From contig WHVD01000001.1 in assembly GCA_015178975.1 (NCBI GenBank), positions 2,294,001 through 2,358,000 of the forward strand: a stretch of 64,000 nt of DNA, written 5' to 3'. Below are positions 10,247 through 20,449 of this stretch, in pieces. This DNA is from Hysterangium stoloniferum. Its lineage: Eukaryota; Basidiomycota; Agaricomycetes; Hysterangiales; Hysterangiaceae. Made by a program: the position numbers and the translations under genes. How positions within the stretch are numbered: position 1 is the stretch's first letter; the number at the start of each line of letters is the position of its first letter. The notes beneath the pieces were generated by a model. It saw only the letters and a list, made by a program, of their open reading frames with translations. It was not told where the DNA came from and searched no databases.

Positions 10247-11160
10247 GTTCTACAGATTCCACCGTGCAATCGGGGAGCAGATCGGGCAGTCGATTTGCCA
10301 CACTAGATTCGGTACTGATTCTCAGTGACGTCAGGGTAACGGATGAGGTAGTTAAAATTCTTCCCGAGCGCTCCTTGCTTCTTCCCAGTCGTTTATCTCA
10401 TTCCGAAGAGTGGCCTTATTTCCCCCATACGAGTGCATAGCCGACCAATTCCAGTGATTGCAGCTACAATGAAATTCACCAGACTGAACTGATCAACACA
10501 AGATTTAAATAATCAAAAGTACGTAATCCTTGTGTTTTGGCAAGTATTTAGCGAAGAGGGTAGAAAATTTCTTGCACTAATATTGAAATAAATTTGAAAA
10601 TTTCGGATAAAATATATAAACTTTGTTGTTTTGCATGATCTGGCCTATTCAACAATATGTCCCGTTAGAGATGCAAAAGTCCTTCTGCCGCACTCAACAA
10701 CATTGCAAGGTTTGAACGGGAAATATCTTTTGCACGCCCCTCACACTACAGCGTGCGCAGGGGCACATGACGCGGGACCAAAAGTGCCTCGAACAATGCT
10801 AACCAACAACAAACAAACCAAGCACAGCGAAGCTTCCCGGCAACTTAGTATTTGATCAGGAAGCGGTGTTTCGGCAAAGCCTTCGTATGAGGGAAATACG
10901 GCCACCTCATTCCGAATGTCTGAGCTCATATAGAGTCGAACCGTTCTGAACAGATACTACTCTGTATTGTGGGATTGTGATGTTTATTGTTTCATAGTAA
11001 ACCGAGACACATTATTCCTATCTTCTGTTCCTACTATCATGTATACATATATATTACAAATCATCTTTATGTGTGAGTTGATTCTGGGTATTCTTTAACT
11101 CGTAATTCTCACTCGGAAGATCTGAATGTACGTCTTGACTGCTTCGAAAAGTCGGTGGGA
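10247..11160. repeat. Conserved flank downstream of gene D
   Basis: This region is repeated with high similarity at 52613-53670. Short frames exist on both strands (for example SVTLTSLRISAESSV on the minus strand of the second copy), but none resembles a known domain and the frames are not conserved. Its near-identity to the other copy shows that D and its flank were duplicated as a block. Confidence 0.45.
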
Positions 11161-11189
11161 ACGGAACAAAAAGAAACAGGTCCGGAAAT

Positions 11190-11336
11190 TAATCTTCGTG
11201 CTATCAGGAGGGAGGTGGAGGTTCCGAGCCCGGACTACAGAAAGCTTACATGCTCTTGTGTGTTACTGTGGCCCAAGAACGCAGCAATGCTAGGGTCCCT
11301 GAACATGAGCGTGATTGAACTACTTGGGTTTATTTG
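11190..11336 (-). pseudogene. Short family G fragment
   Basis: A minus-strand piece of the kinase-like exon of family G, corresponding to about 7330-7430 and 18920-19020, with the LGYS-type exon recognisable at 11255-11310. It joins family U sequence at about 11336. Confidence 0.55.
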
Positions 11337-12910
11337 TCATGACACGCGCAATACCTCACTGTCGTTATACTGTAAACTCAGACATGTCGTTCACTTTCTC
11401 CTCAACAGTAGCTAGGTTCTTAACCGCCGGACTGCTACTGTTTATCACCAACGCCACCGACGCCACCAACCACCAACGCCACCAGCGCCACCAACACCAG
11501 CACAATCATCAAAGCTTCCCAGGTCACACTCCTGCCTTTATTATTAGTACCTATTTTACACCGGGTCCAAAAGAAGCAGCGAAAAGGTCTCCAAGTGTAA
11601 CCATCGATCTGGGATAGAACGAAATGGATAAATAGGGCAAGAGATGAAGGGAGAACAACCATCGCTGACCACGTTTTGTAGGTACCGAGCTCATGTGCAG
11701 AAAATTCGTCGCATGTACAACAAAGATATCAGGGAAAGTCGCAACACATGCACGTCTGGAAACACATCCACGACCTAGTCGGTATCATCTTATAGTACCG
11801 AGACGACGCTATGAAAGACTTACGTCTGCGGTAGAACCCCTGCCTCACACCGCGGACGCGGGTGCTCAACCGTAGGCTTACCCATCCCGTCCCCTACGCA
11901 CTCACGCAGCTTCCCCCGCCCATACAACACCTCTCCAAAGTCAGGATGGGATGCCTACTCTCAAATCATCATGCTCCTCCACACGATACCGCAAACCCCC
12001 TTGCACTAAATACACCGTAACTCTTGCTCCACCTCCAAGCAGACGATGACAGTAGGCTCCGGCTCCGAGACGTGTATTTAGCGTGTTGACGCAGGACTTT
12101 AAGAATATATATGCACAGAACTCTTGCGAGTCTTGCTGTTTCGTCATCGAGAATTTCTCGTGGACTCTGCCGATGAGGGATTTGAACATGGTGGGTTTGA
12201 TCGTTTCTTGGAATACGTGCAGTGGCGTCGAGTATTAACGAGGGATCACCGTCGATGGTATTGGTTGCACGGCCTCGCCAACAGGTAGGTACACCGGCCC
12301 CGTGAGACGGGAAAAGGCTACGAGGGTGCGATAACCAGCCTGGACGGATTCAGTCCGCTATTTGGCGCATCTGAAGGTCAAAACAGGGTATGGGGAGCTC
12401 TTCGGTGCAGGAACAGGCGTGGGTCAGAAAGGATCAGGGATGGTATATGCGGAAGGCTGGAAGTGTGAATATTGATGCCATGTAGCAGCTGTTTCCGAGA
12501 TTGCGGAATCCTGTCAGTCCTGCAGGGAAGACGGGGTCGAAACATTACACTAGTATGACGTACCTCGGGATGACTCGACTCTGACTCTTCAAGAAATGAC
12601 CTCCGTCCGTGTCCAAGACAACCCCAATATTTCACTGTTGGCATAAACTCATAATTGTCCTTCTCGTTCTCCTCGACAGTAACAATGTCCTTGAGCGGCG
12701 GTCAGCTGCTGTTCTGTCAGCAACGCCACCAACTCAATCATCAAAGCGTCCCAGCTCATACTCACATGCTCACAGAACAAAAATAATACCCTACTCACTC
12801 GTTTGGGGTTCGGTTCCAGCATGCTGTTCACATACACGGATACCCAAGCATCCCATAATCCAAGTGCACATGCATCCGCTTCACATCGTCCCCTACACAC
12901 TATCCATGAA
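11337..12910 (-). pseudogene. Family U copy 3, rearranged
   Basis: This UBP14/USP5-derived copy is read on the minus strand. The first Cys box reads GLTGFRNLGNSCYMAS, with the Cys codon at 12485-12487. SLIGRVHEKFSMTKQQDSQEF follows near 12115-12190, and the WVPTK-like block lies near 11670-11700. Unlike the copies at 3.2, 15.2, 31.3 and 60.2 kb, it has no second Cys box or UBA segment. Beyond the WVPTK block, at 11337-11545, lies a duplicated piece of the 5' part of U containing a GCCACC-rich trinucleotide tract at 11450-11500. Stops and frame changes make it non-functional as one protein. Confidence 0.65.
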
Positions 12911-12914
12911 AGCA

Positions 12915-13428
12915 CGGCAGGCACACGTCGATGCCTTGAGCCCCCATTAGATCGCGTGGATAGCAAGCACGTACGCATAATAAGTGAAATCTCATTTCGA
13001 GTGTGAGAAAGGAGGAATTTTGTGAAAGCATTGTGCTGTTTCTTCTCTCTGAAAATATCATGAAAGAATAAGTGCAAGACGTTGGACTCGTGTGGCTTGG
13101 AGCACATGTCACGCGATGTCACACAATTACACCGAAGAATTACTTTTTTTTACATATACTTTTGAATATTAATATTCACATAAAATAACTATACAATATT
13201 CTTACATTTTCTGTTCACAATTGAATTATGAGAAGAGTCTCCAGAGATCCAGTAAATAAAATGTTTTAATATCTGAGAATGATATAGCTAGACGTGACGG
13301 GAAATTTTTCGATGGGTGTGATCGTGTCCGAGTTTAATCCTCCTCCCATATGCACTTAGGGAGTTGAACATAAATTATCAGCCCTTATTCAAGACGTTAA
13401 TACTATTAAATAAGGAGAACATCGACAC
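12915..13428. other. Spacer between G tail and U
   Basis: This holds the segment between the stop of the G copy and the start of the recognisable U coding region in the minus-strand direction. It is repeated between G and U throughout the array (for example 5001-5496, 17000-17516 and 62050-62590). A frame with the ORF-like peptide KSMLEPNPKR spans its left part in several copies and could be a 5' exon of U. No domain is recognised. Confidence 0.35.
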
Positions 13429-14000
13429 TCACGGGTCTGGCTCAAATCCTGTGTCCGGCCACACATCCAACTGGGCTCCGCATGAAGCGCGCAATTGCAC
13501 ATCCAGGACAGGTCCCCCCGAGGGGTCAGAAATATAACGTGGAGAAGTAGGCTCAAACAGGAATATGGTACGCGGTTCCACATCTCCGGAGTGACTAAAT
13601 TACTCTGTCAGGCTCTCACATTGATGAAGGGGGAAGTGAGACAAACAGGTTTTGAGGCATTTCCACAACTACTTGTGTCTCCCATTCGTTTACTATTTCC
13701 ACAAAGGGTTCAATATCATTTCCAAAAGACTCCTGTGCTTACTGATCATCAACCTCGTGGAGAGACACCCTTGATCCGATTTTTCTCTATGTAAAGCGGT
13801 GCGTATGCTCTCCATGCTCTCTGCACTTCACACCAGGGCCAGCAGAAATATTCGAACCAGACATAAGGCCGGCAGAAATCTTCGATACTGAATTCGCCGG
13901 TATCATAAGTATATCTACGCGGCAGAAAACTGAGCAACGATTGGGGTCAGTGTGCTAGCTCGAAAAATACCTTCTCATTGGTTTTCCACCTCGTAGGGTT
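13429..14000 (-). pseudogene. Family G tail fragment
   Basis: Only the last exons of G are present here. FLPRRYTYDTGEFSIEDF lies near 13870-13925. The final exon EPRTIFLFEPTSPRYIS continues to WPDTGFEPDP and a TGA stop at 13429-13431. The upstream part of the gene is missing; at about 14010 the sequence becomes the H repeat. The clean preservation of the last exon helped me to place the stop of family G in all copies. Confidence 0.65.
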
Positions 14001-14009
14001 GCACTCTCA

Positions 14010-14560
14010 CGTTCAAAGGCCGTTATCACGATGTGGACTTTGTCTGTAGTGGAAGTCCTGGAATACAAGGGATTAGATAGATTATTCGTCATTAAAAGAA
14101 AAGCCGCACAATCTTATGGATGGTTTATCAAAATGGTTTATCGAGAAGGATAAACGGTCCCATGAACTGACATAGGGCATTGTAGCGATAGGTCAGTTCT
14201 GCCTTGCTTATTCCCATGATCAGTTGTCTCGCCTTGTCCTTTGCCAATTGGAGCAAGTATTGTGTCTTTCTGGGCAAAACTTCAGACATATGGACGAGAT
14301 GGAAACTTGTGATATTTTTGTAACCCTTTCAATGTGAAATCTCTCACTTCTACAATACGACTACCGGGTGTTATGATTCAGTAATATTACTTGCACATAA
14401 TTGGAGTGGTGCAATCTCGCGAGCCAGGGGTGGCTTTTCGTGTATTTAACAGAAGTTAACCTTGTATCTGTTAAATTTTATAGCTGAAATTCGGTATTTA
14501 AATCGTTGACTAATAAAACGTTTAAGAAGTAACTACCTAACAAAGAAGATGAGAAAATCC
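14010..14560. repeat. H repeat copy
   Basis: This copy is related to 30670-31260. It is a non-coding or degenerate segment that normally lies upstream of G. Here it follows directly after a truncated G tail, so a deletion removed most of a G gene. No gene is supported. Confidence 0.45.
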
Positions 14561-14589
14561 ACACCATCATTTCTAAGTGTAAAATCCAA

Positions 14590-15177
14590 CAAACAGTGAT
14601 TTCGTTGTAAAAATATGATATTTGCGTGAGGGGGGTTAGCCATTGAGCGTCATTTCTTCAATTAGCAATACCGCTGCATCCACCTTCTTCCTCTTTGTCT
14701 CATGCAGTCCCACATACAATTAAGTAATGCATTGTAGTAACGTAGGCTTTGTTTTGCCTTGACTTGCGCTCCCTGTGCAAACACGCCTCCACAATGTAAT
14801 TCATCAACATCATCACAGTATTATTACACTGCGCTGAATCTTTGGAAAAAGCTCATGCAAAATGGCATAGACTCTGAGGGCAACCATGTCTCTTTCGCGA
14901 CGCTCCTACTCAAAAAAAACCTTGTAGCCCCATATGATTCTAGACATTTATGACCAGTCTTGGGAGTTTGATTACTATACCTCTGTCGGTCTTGAAACGT
15001 TGCCGGGTAGAAAGTAATATCCAATCGATCCTTCTCTGATCTAAATCTTGGATGTCGCGTAGTGATGGTTGATCGCGAGATGTTCATTATTATATCCACA
15101 CCAAACATATGTATTGCATGCATGTATGTATGCGTGTAGTTACTCGCCATATACGTACATCCCATATCCTCCATCAT
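14590..15177. other. 3' flank of family U
   Basis: Counterpart of 2370-3230 without the solo LTR, and of 59700-60230. A minus-strand frame at 14824-15177 covers it, but the peptide is not conserved in the other copies and shows no known domain. Nothing else is seen. Confidence 0.35.
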
Positions 15178-16990
15178 AGCTATCTACTCCACAGACGGTG
15201 CAGGCCCACTGTCACTTGTCGCCGCAACCTTTGACTGCACCGAAGGATCATCGATGCCTGTAATGACAAAAGAACCACGGGCGAACGACGGTGTCTAATA
15301 TCATCAATGCCAGACCCGGAACTTCCACACGTCCAATGAACTACAACAACCGCCTCCCCGGTAGAAAATAATGCCTCTGACAACGACCGGTAGGGAATGG
15401 CTGCGAATGGGGCAGGGGCAGCATTGAAGATTGGGAGGGAGGGGGCTTTCGTACGGGAGAGGGCGGAGTTAAGCGAGGGAATACAGGACGCGAGGAGCTG
15501 TTGGGTGCAGGTACAGGCCTGGGTGAGAAAGGATAGGGGATAGTATATGCGGAAGGCTGGAAATGTGCATATTGACTGGAGGGTGGATGTCATGTCGCCA
15601 CTGTTTCCCAGATTCCTGAGTCTTGTCAGTTCTTGAGAAAAGACAGGCTCAAATCTATGGGGCGAGTATGAGGTACCTGAGGATGACTTGACTCTTCAAG
15701 GAAGGCCCTCCCTCCTCGTCCATGACACGCGTTGAAGAGAGAATAGCCACCGCTGATCACGTTTTGTAGGCACCCAGCTCACGTGCAGAAGATTCGTCGC
15801 ATGTACAACAAAGAAGTCAGGGAAAGCCGCAACACGTGCACGTTTGGAAACACATCCACGACCTAGTCGGTATCAGCCTATAGTACTGAGACGACACCAT
15901 GAAAGACTCACGTCTGCGGTGGAACCCCTACCTCGCACCGCGGGTACGAATACTCAACCGTAGGTTACCCATCCTCTCCCCTACGCACTCAGGCAGCTTG
16001 CCCCGTCCATACAACACCTCTCTAAAGCCGGGATCGGATACCCAAATCATCATGCTCCACACGAGAGCGCAAACCTCCTTGCACTATATACACCGTGACT
16101 CTTCCTCCACCTCAAAGCAGAAGATGACAGTAGGCTCCTGCTCCGGGACGTGTGTTTACCATGTTGACGCAGGACTTTTAAGAATATATATGCGAAGAAC
16201 TCTTGCGCGTCTTGCTGGTTCGTCATCGAGAATTTTTCGTGGACTCTTCCGATGAGGGATTTGAACATGGTGGGTTTGATTGGTTCTTGGAATACGGGCA
16301 GTGGCGTCGAGGATGGACGAGGGGATCACCGTGGATGGCATTGGTTCCACGGCCTCACCAGCACTTCGACGAGGGTAGGGACACCGGCGGTGTGAGACGG
16401 GGAATGGCTGTGAGGGTGCGATAACCAGCCTGAACGGATTCGGTCCCCGATTTTGCGCTCTGAAAGTCAAAACAGGATATGGGGAGCTCTTCGGTGCAGG
16501 AACAGGCGCGGGTGAGAAGGGATCAGGGATAGTATGTGCGGAAGGCTGGAAGTGTGAATATCGATGTTGATGCCATGTAGCAACTGTTTCCGAGATTGCG
16601 CAGTCCGTCAGTCTTGCAGGGGAGACAGGGTCGAACATTACACGAGTATGACGGACCTCAGGATGATTCGACTCGTCAAGAAATGACCACGTTCCTTGTC
16701 CATGAGAAGCCCAATATCTCACTGTCGGCATACACTCATAATTGTCCTTCTCCGTGTCCTCGACAGTAACAAGATTCTTAAGCGGCGGTCCGCGACTGTT
16801 CTATCACCAACGCCACCAAATCAATCATCAAAACCTCCCTGCTCATACTCACCTGCTCACAGAAGAAAAAAAACACCATACTCACTCGTTTCGGGTTCGG
16901 TTCCAGCATGCTCTTCACATACACGGATACCCAAGCATCCCATAATGCAGCTGCACATGCATCCGTGTCACATCGCCCCCTCCACACTCT
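15178..16990 (-). pseudogene. Family U copy 4: UBP14/USP5-like with second, altered Cys box
   Basis: The arrangement matches the copy at 3230-5000. The first Cys box keeps the catalytic-type Cys (GLRNLGNSCYMAS, Cys codon 16580-16582), although a base change just upstream puts it out of frame with the preceding block. SLIGRVHEKFSMTNQQDAQEFF lies near 16195-16265. The second Cys box has Gly at the Cys position (codon 15597-15599). The UBA-like SLSEALFSTGEAVVVV follows near 15345-15390. A stop (TAG) lies in the linker to the second UBA-like start MMEDMGCT near 15160. Read through introns this could have been one gene, but the frame damage argues against function. Confidence 0.68.
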
Positions 16991-17516
16991 CTATCCAAGC
17001 ACGGGAGGCACACGTCGATGCCTTCAAGTAGATCCTATTAGATCGCGTGGTTGGGTAAGCATGAAAAGTGAAATCTCATTTCCATTGGAAGAACGGAGGA
17101 CATACTTCTTTGTCAAAGCATTGTGGTGTTTCTTCTCTCTGAAAAGACGGGGACTGGGAAGGCGAGAAAGTCTGGGAGGAAGAATGAGCGCAAGACGCAG
17201 GGCTCCAGTACATGTTACGCGATGTCACACAGTTACGGCGAAGAACTACTTTTTTTTGTAATGATTTTTGAAAATTAACATTCACGTATTCTTACATCCC
17301 TTGTTCACAATTTGATTATGGGCAGAGCTCCAGAGCTCCAGTAAATAAAGGGCTTTTATATCACAGAATGATATAGCTAGACTTGACGGGAAAATGTTCG
17401 CTAGGTTTGATCGTGTCCGAGTTTAATCCTCATCCCATATGCACCTAGGTAGCTGAAAATACCATACAGACCTTATTCAAAAGGTTAATAGTATTAAATA
17501 AGGACAACATCGACGC

Positions 17517-19226
17517 TTACGCGTCTCGCTCAAATACCGTGTCCGGCCACACAGGGTCATTTATCCAACTGGGCTCCGCATCATAAGAAGCAAGCAACTG
17601 CACATCTAGGACAGGTCCCCCCGAGGGGCCAGAACTATAACGTGGAGAAGTAGGTTCAAACAGGAATATGGTACGTGGTTCCACATCTCCGGAGTGACTA
17701 GATTACTCTGTCAGGCTCTGACATTGCTGAAGGGGGAAGTGAAACAAACAAATTCTGGGGCATTTCCACAACTACTGTTGTCATAAAGTAGTTTACTGTT
17801 GTCACAAAGTGGTCAGTATCATTCCCAAAAGACTTCTGTGCTTACTGATCATCAACTCGTGTGGAAGGACACCCTTGATCCCATTTTCTTCCATGTAAAG
17901 TGGTGCGTATGCTCTCCACGCTTTCTGCACTTCAGACGACGGGCCTAAGTCTGCGATATAGACACTAGGCCGGCAGAAATATTCGATGCTCCCTTCGCCA
18001 ATATCATAGGCATATCTACGCGGCAGAAAACTGAACAACGATCGGGTCAGTGTGCTAGCTCGAAAAATGCCTCTTCATTGGTTTTCTACCTCGTATTGTT
18101 ACACTCTCACCCTCATCTAAATTTCTAAACCTATCGTTGCCGAGGTTAACATGAACACCGACTAAGGGTTCTATCCCGAGGGTTTCAGAGAACCACTCAT
18201 GTAGATTCCCACACACTACAAAATGGCCTGTAATTTTATCCCGATAGCCCACGTCCCACAGAGCGAGGGACCCCAGATCTTCATTCTCGATATAGCCCGT
18301 AATTGGTCGCATAAACTCGAAGTCTAGTAGTTGATTGGCCAATTGATGAATGGTGTGCGAACTTCGAAATTGTTGATCCATTAAAGCAGTGCCGAGAGAC
18401 CATGAATCCACTTTGGCCATGAATAAGTCTACGATGGAGTCTGCTGATGATGGATTGATCCTAGAGCCGGTATGAATACCGGGATGCCTTCTCACGTAGT
18501 ACCCTAGGGCATGGCTGACCAGTGTTCCCGTGTACACAAGCTTCAGATGACGGCGATTGGCAGGACAGTCTGTGACAGTGACAATTGAATTACCGGGCAT
18601 AAAAAACTGAATAGACAAAGTTAACATTGACATCTGATGTCAGTCGAATCAACGAACGAGGTCGGAAACTGCAATTTCGTTGTTTGAACAGAAATCAACT
18701 AATTCCTAATGTCACATTGTCACATCAGCATTTGCGGGAGAGAAGGGATCCAAGTACGTCACATTGTAGGAATCCCTCTAAAATATACCGCGTTAGCTTG
18801 TAAATACCGCGAGTAATTTTATTCACCATGTCCCATAGTCCCAAAATGGTTTCTCTCACATCGGATAATCTAGTGCGTTCGAGCCATTGGCATGCGTCCT
18901 CAGGCTCCGTGCCCGGATTACGGAAAACTTGGAAAAGCACATTGTCTTGCGTGTTACTGTAGCCAAAGAACGCAGCAATGCTAGGGTTCCTGAACATGAA
19001 TGTGATTGGACTACTTGGATTATTTATTCTGATGTGTTGCGTTCTTACCATACGTCTTGATAGGAAGTGAGGTCGCGTTGGAACTATATCAAAAGTGGGA
19101 TATGTTGCAAATAGCTTCTGGAACCCAAATCAGCCAAAGCGGGACTCGTACCTGTTTGCGTCTCAAATCCCATGTGGTTCTCCCGCCTTCGTACATTTTG
19201 ACCAATACCGGCTTACCGTCACTTTC
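17517..19226 (-). pseudogene. Family G copy 2, 3' half (split by nested retrotransposons)
   Basis: This is the C-terminal half of a G gene whose 5' half lies at 29654-30546. The 192-codon frame 18055-18633 is uninterrupted, with GNSIVTVTDCPANRRHLKL, SLALWDVGYRDKITGHFVV and CGNLHEWFSETLGIEP. The next exon gives FLPRRYAYDIGEGSIEYF, and the final exon stops at 17517-17519. Upstream, PSIAAFFGYSNTQDNVLF matches the kinase-N-lobe-like exon. Element E1 entered after CTTTC (19222-19226) within the exon that encodes the VLVK strand. Apart from the insertion, this part is among the best preserved. Confidence 0.65.
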
Positions 19227-19515
19227 TATTAGGTATAACGAGTATTGCAGAAGTAAGCGCGCGTATGAAAAAGGTGAGACAAAATGTCTTGAAAAGACGC
19301 AATGCGTCATATGTTCAATCTCCTCTCGAATGTACTCTTATATACACGTAGCATAGCTAGGGAATCTCTCAGCGAACGTTTATTCGCTGAGAGTAAGTGA
19401 TATGTGTATTGCCTTCTCACGAAACAAAACTTATCTATGTATATAGTACTTAAACGTCTTTAGGTATTGTATAATACAGCGAACATTTATTTGCTGAGAT
19501 ACTTAAACATCTTTA
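19227..19515 (+). repeat. E1 5' LTR, 289 bp
   Basis: A TATA-like TCTTATATAC near 19337 lies about 30 nt before the hairpin segment CAGCGAACG...CGCTGAGA (19370-19392). A GTAAGT...TATAG spacer of 54 bp follows (19393-19446), then the tail TACTTAAACGTCTTTA. The hairpin and tail recur joined at 19477-19515, forming the LTR end. In the 3' LTR this joined copy matches hairpin plus tail base for base. Confidence 0.88.
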
Positions 19516-19528
19516 GGTTATGGGCCCC
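19516..19528 (+). promoter_or_regulatory. Primer-binding site of E1
   Basis: GGTTATGGGCCCC abuts the LTR. It matches the anticodon-stem region of initiator tRNA-Met, as in Drosophila copia, which is primed by a 5' half-tRNA, and not the tRNA 3' end. Confidence 0.8.
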
Positions 19529-19582
19529 GGCTCTTTATATTGGTAGCAAACAATTAACAAGCCATCCTAATTAATCGCTGAA

Positions 19583-20449
19583 ATGATTACCCTGGACAAA
19601 ATTAAGAATTATGAAATAAGCACTGGGAGTGCTTACCAACTTTTTCCGAAGTTACACAAAGACAATTATTTTACTTGGAGTGTGAGTATGAAAACCATGC
19701 TGGAGTCTTTGAATCAATGGAAGGTTGTAACTGGAGAACTGGTGGATCCTATACACGTAGACACGAAGGTTCTGACAATGGAGGAACTTGAGATCGAAGA
19801 GGCCTGGGAACTTCAAAAGAAGAGGGCCTACAGTGAGATAATGCTCCGCATTGAAGACGAGCCCAGGGTGGCTGTAATGGTGGATAGTAATCCAGTCAAT
19901 GCATGGGAAACTTTGAAGACGACTTACAGAACACAATTGGCCAATAGTCGTGCAATGCTACTTTCCGAACTTGTTCGTATGCGTTACGACGGGACAGGAA
20001 TTATCGAATATAAATCCCAAATGGACTCCATCAGACTTAAATTGTTGGAGGCTGGTCATGCCATCACAAATGCTGACTACCTCAGCCTATTCATGAGTAC
20101 GCTACCCGAGGATTTCGATATAATGTCAACAACAATCGATTATGACATTGATACTGTCGAAGAAGTAATCAATAAACTGCATCAAGTTGAGATTCAAAAG
20201 GAAATACATCCAGGCTATGGCGAAGGTTCCGCATTTCATGCCCAGAGGGGCGAAGGTTCCACATTTCGCCCCCAGAGGGGAATCAGTATGCAGCGAGGAG
20301 CGTATCGTAATAGTGGTCGTGATCGTGCCGCCATTCCGCAAGGAACACAGATCAGGAGGAGTACTCCACAGTCTGGTTGTTTTGAATGTGGGGATTTGTC
20401 GCATTGGGCAAGCGATTGTCCTAAAAGAAAACAAAGATATGCTCAGTGA
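19583..20449 (+). CDS. E1 Gag-like protein, 288 aa
   Basis: Open frame from the ATG 68 nt after the primer site. The N-terminal part (AYQLFPKLHKDNYFTWSVSM) has the copia-type Gag pattern (UBN2-like). Near the C-terminus is a zinc knuckle CFECGDLSHWASDC of the C-x2-C-x4-H-x4-C type that binds RNA in the virus-like particle. Two tandem copies of about 30 bp encode EGSAFHAQRG and EGSTFRPQRG just before it. The frame ends at TGA (20447-20449) where copia elements normally continue into protease. Confidence 0.85.
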   Translation: MITLDKIKNYEISTGSAYQLFPKLHKDNYFTWSVSMKTMLESLNQWKVVTGELVDPIHVDTKVLTMEELEIEEAWELQKKRAYSEIMLRIEDEPRVAVMVDSNPVNAWETLKTTYRTQLANSRAMLLSELVRMRYDGTGIIEYKSQMDSIRLKLLEAGHAITNADYLSLFMSTLPEDFDIMSTTIDYDIDTVEEVINKLHQVEIQKEIHPGYGEGSAFHAQRGEGSTFRPQRGISMQRGAYRNSGRDRAAIPQGTQIRRSTPQSGCFECGDLSHWASDCPKRKQRYAQ

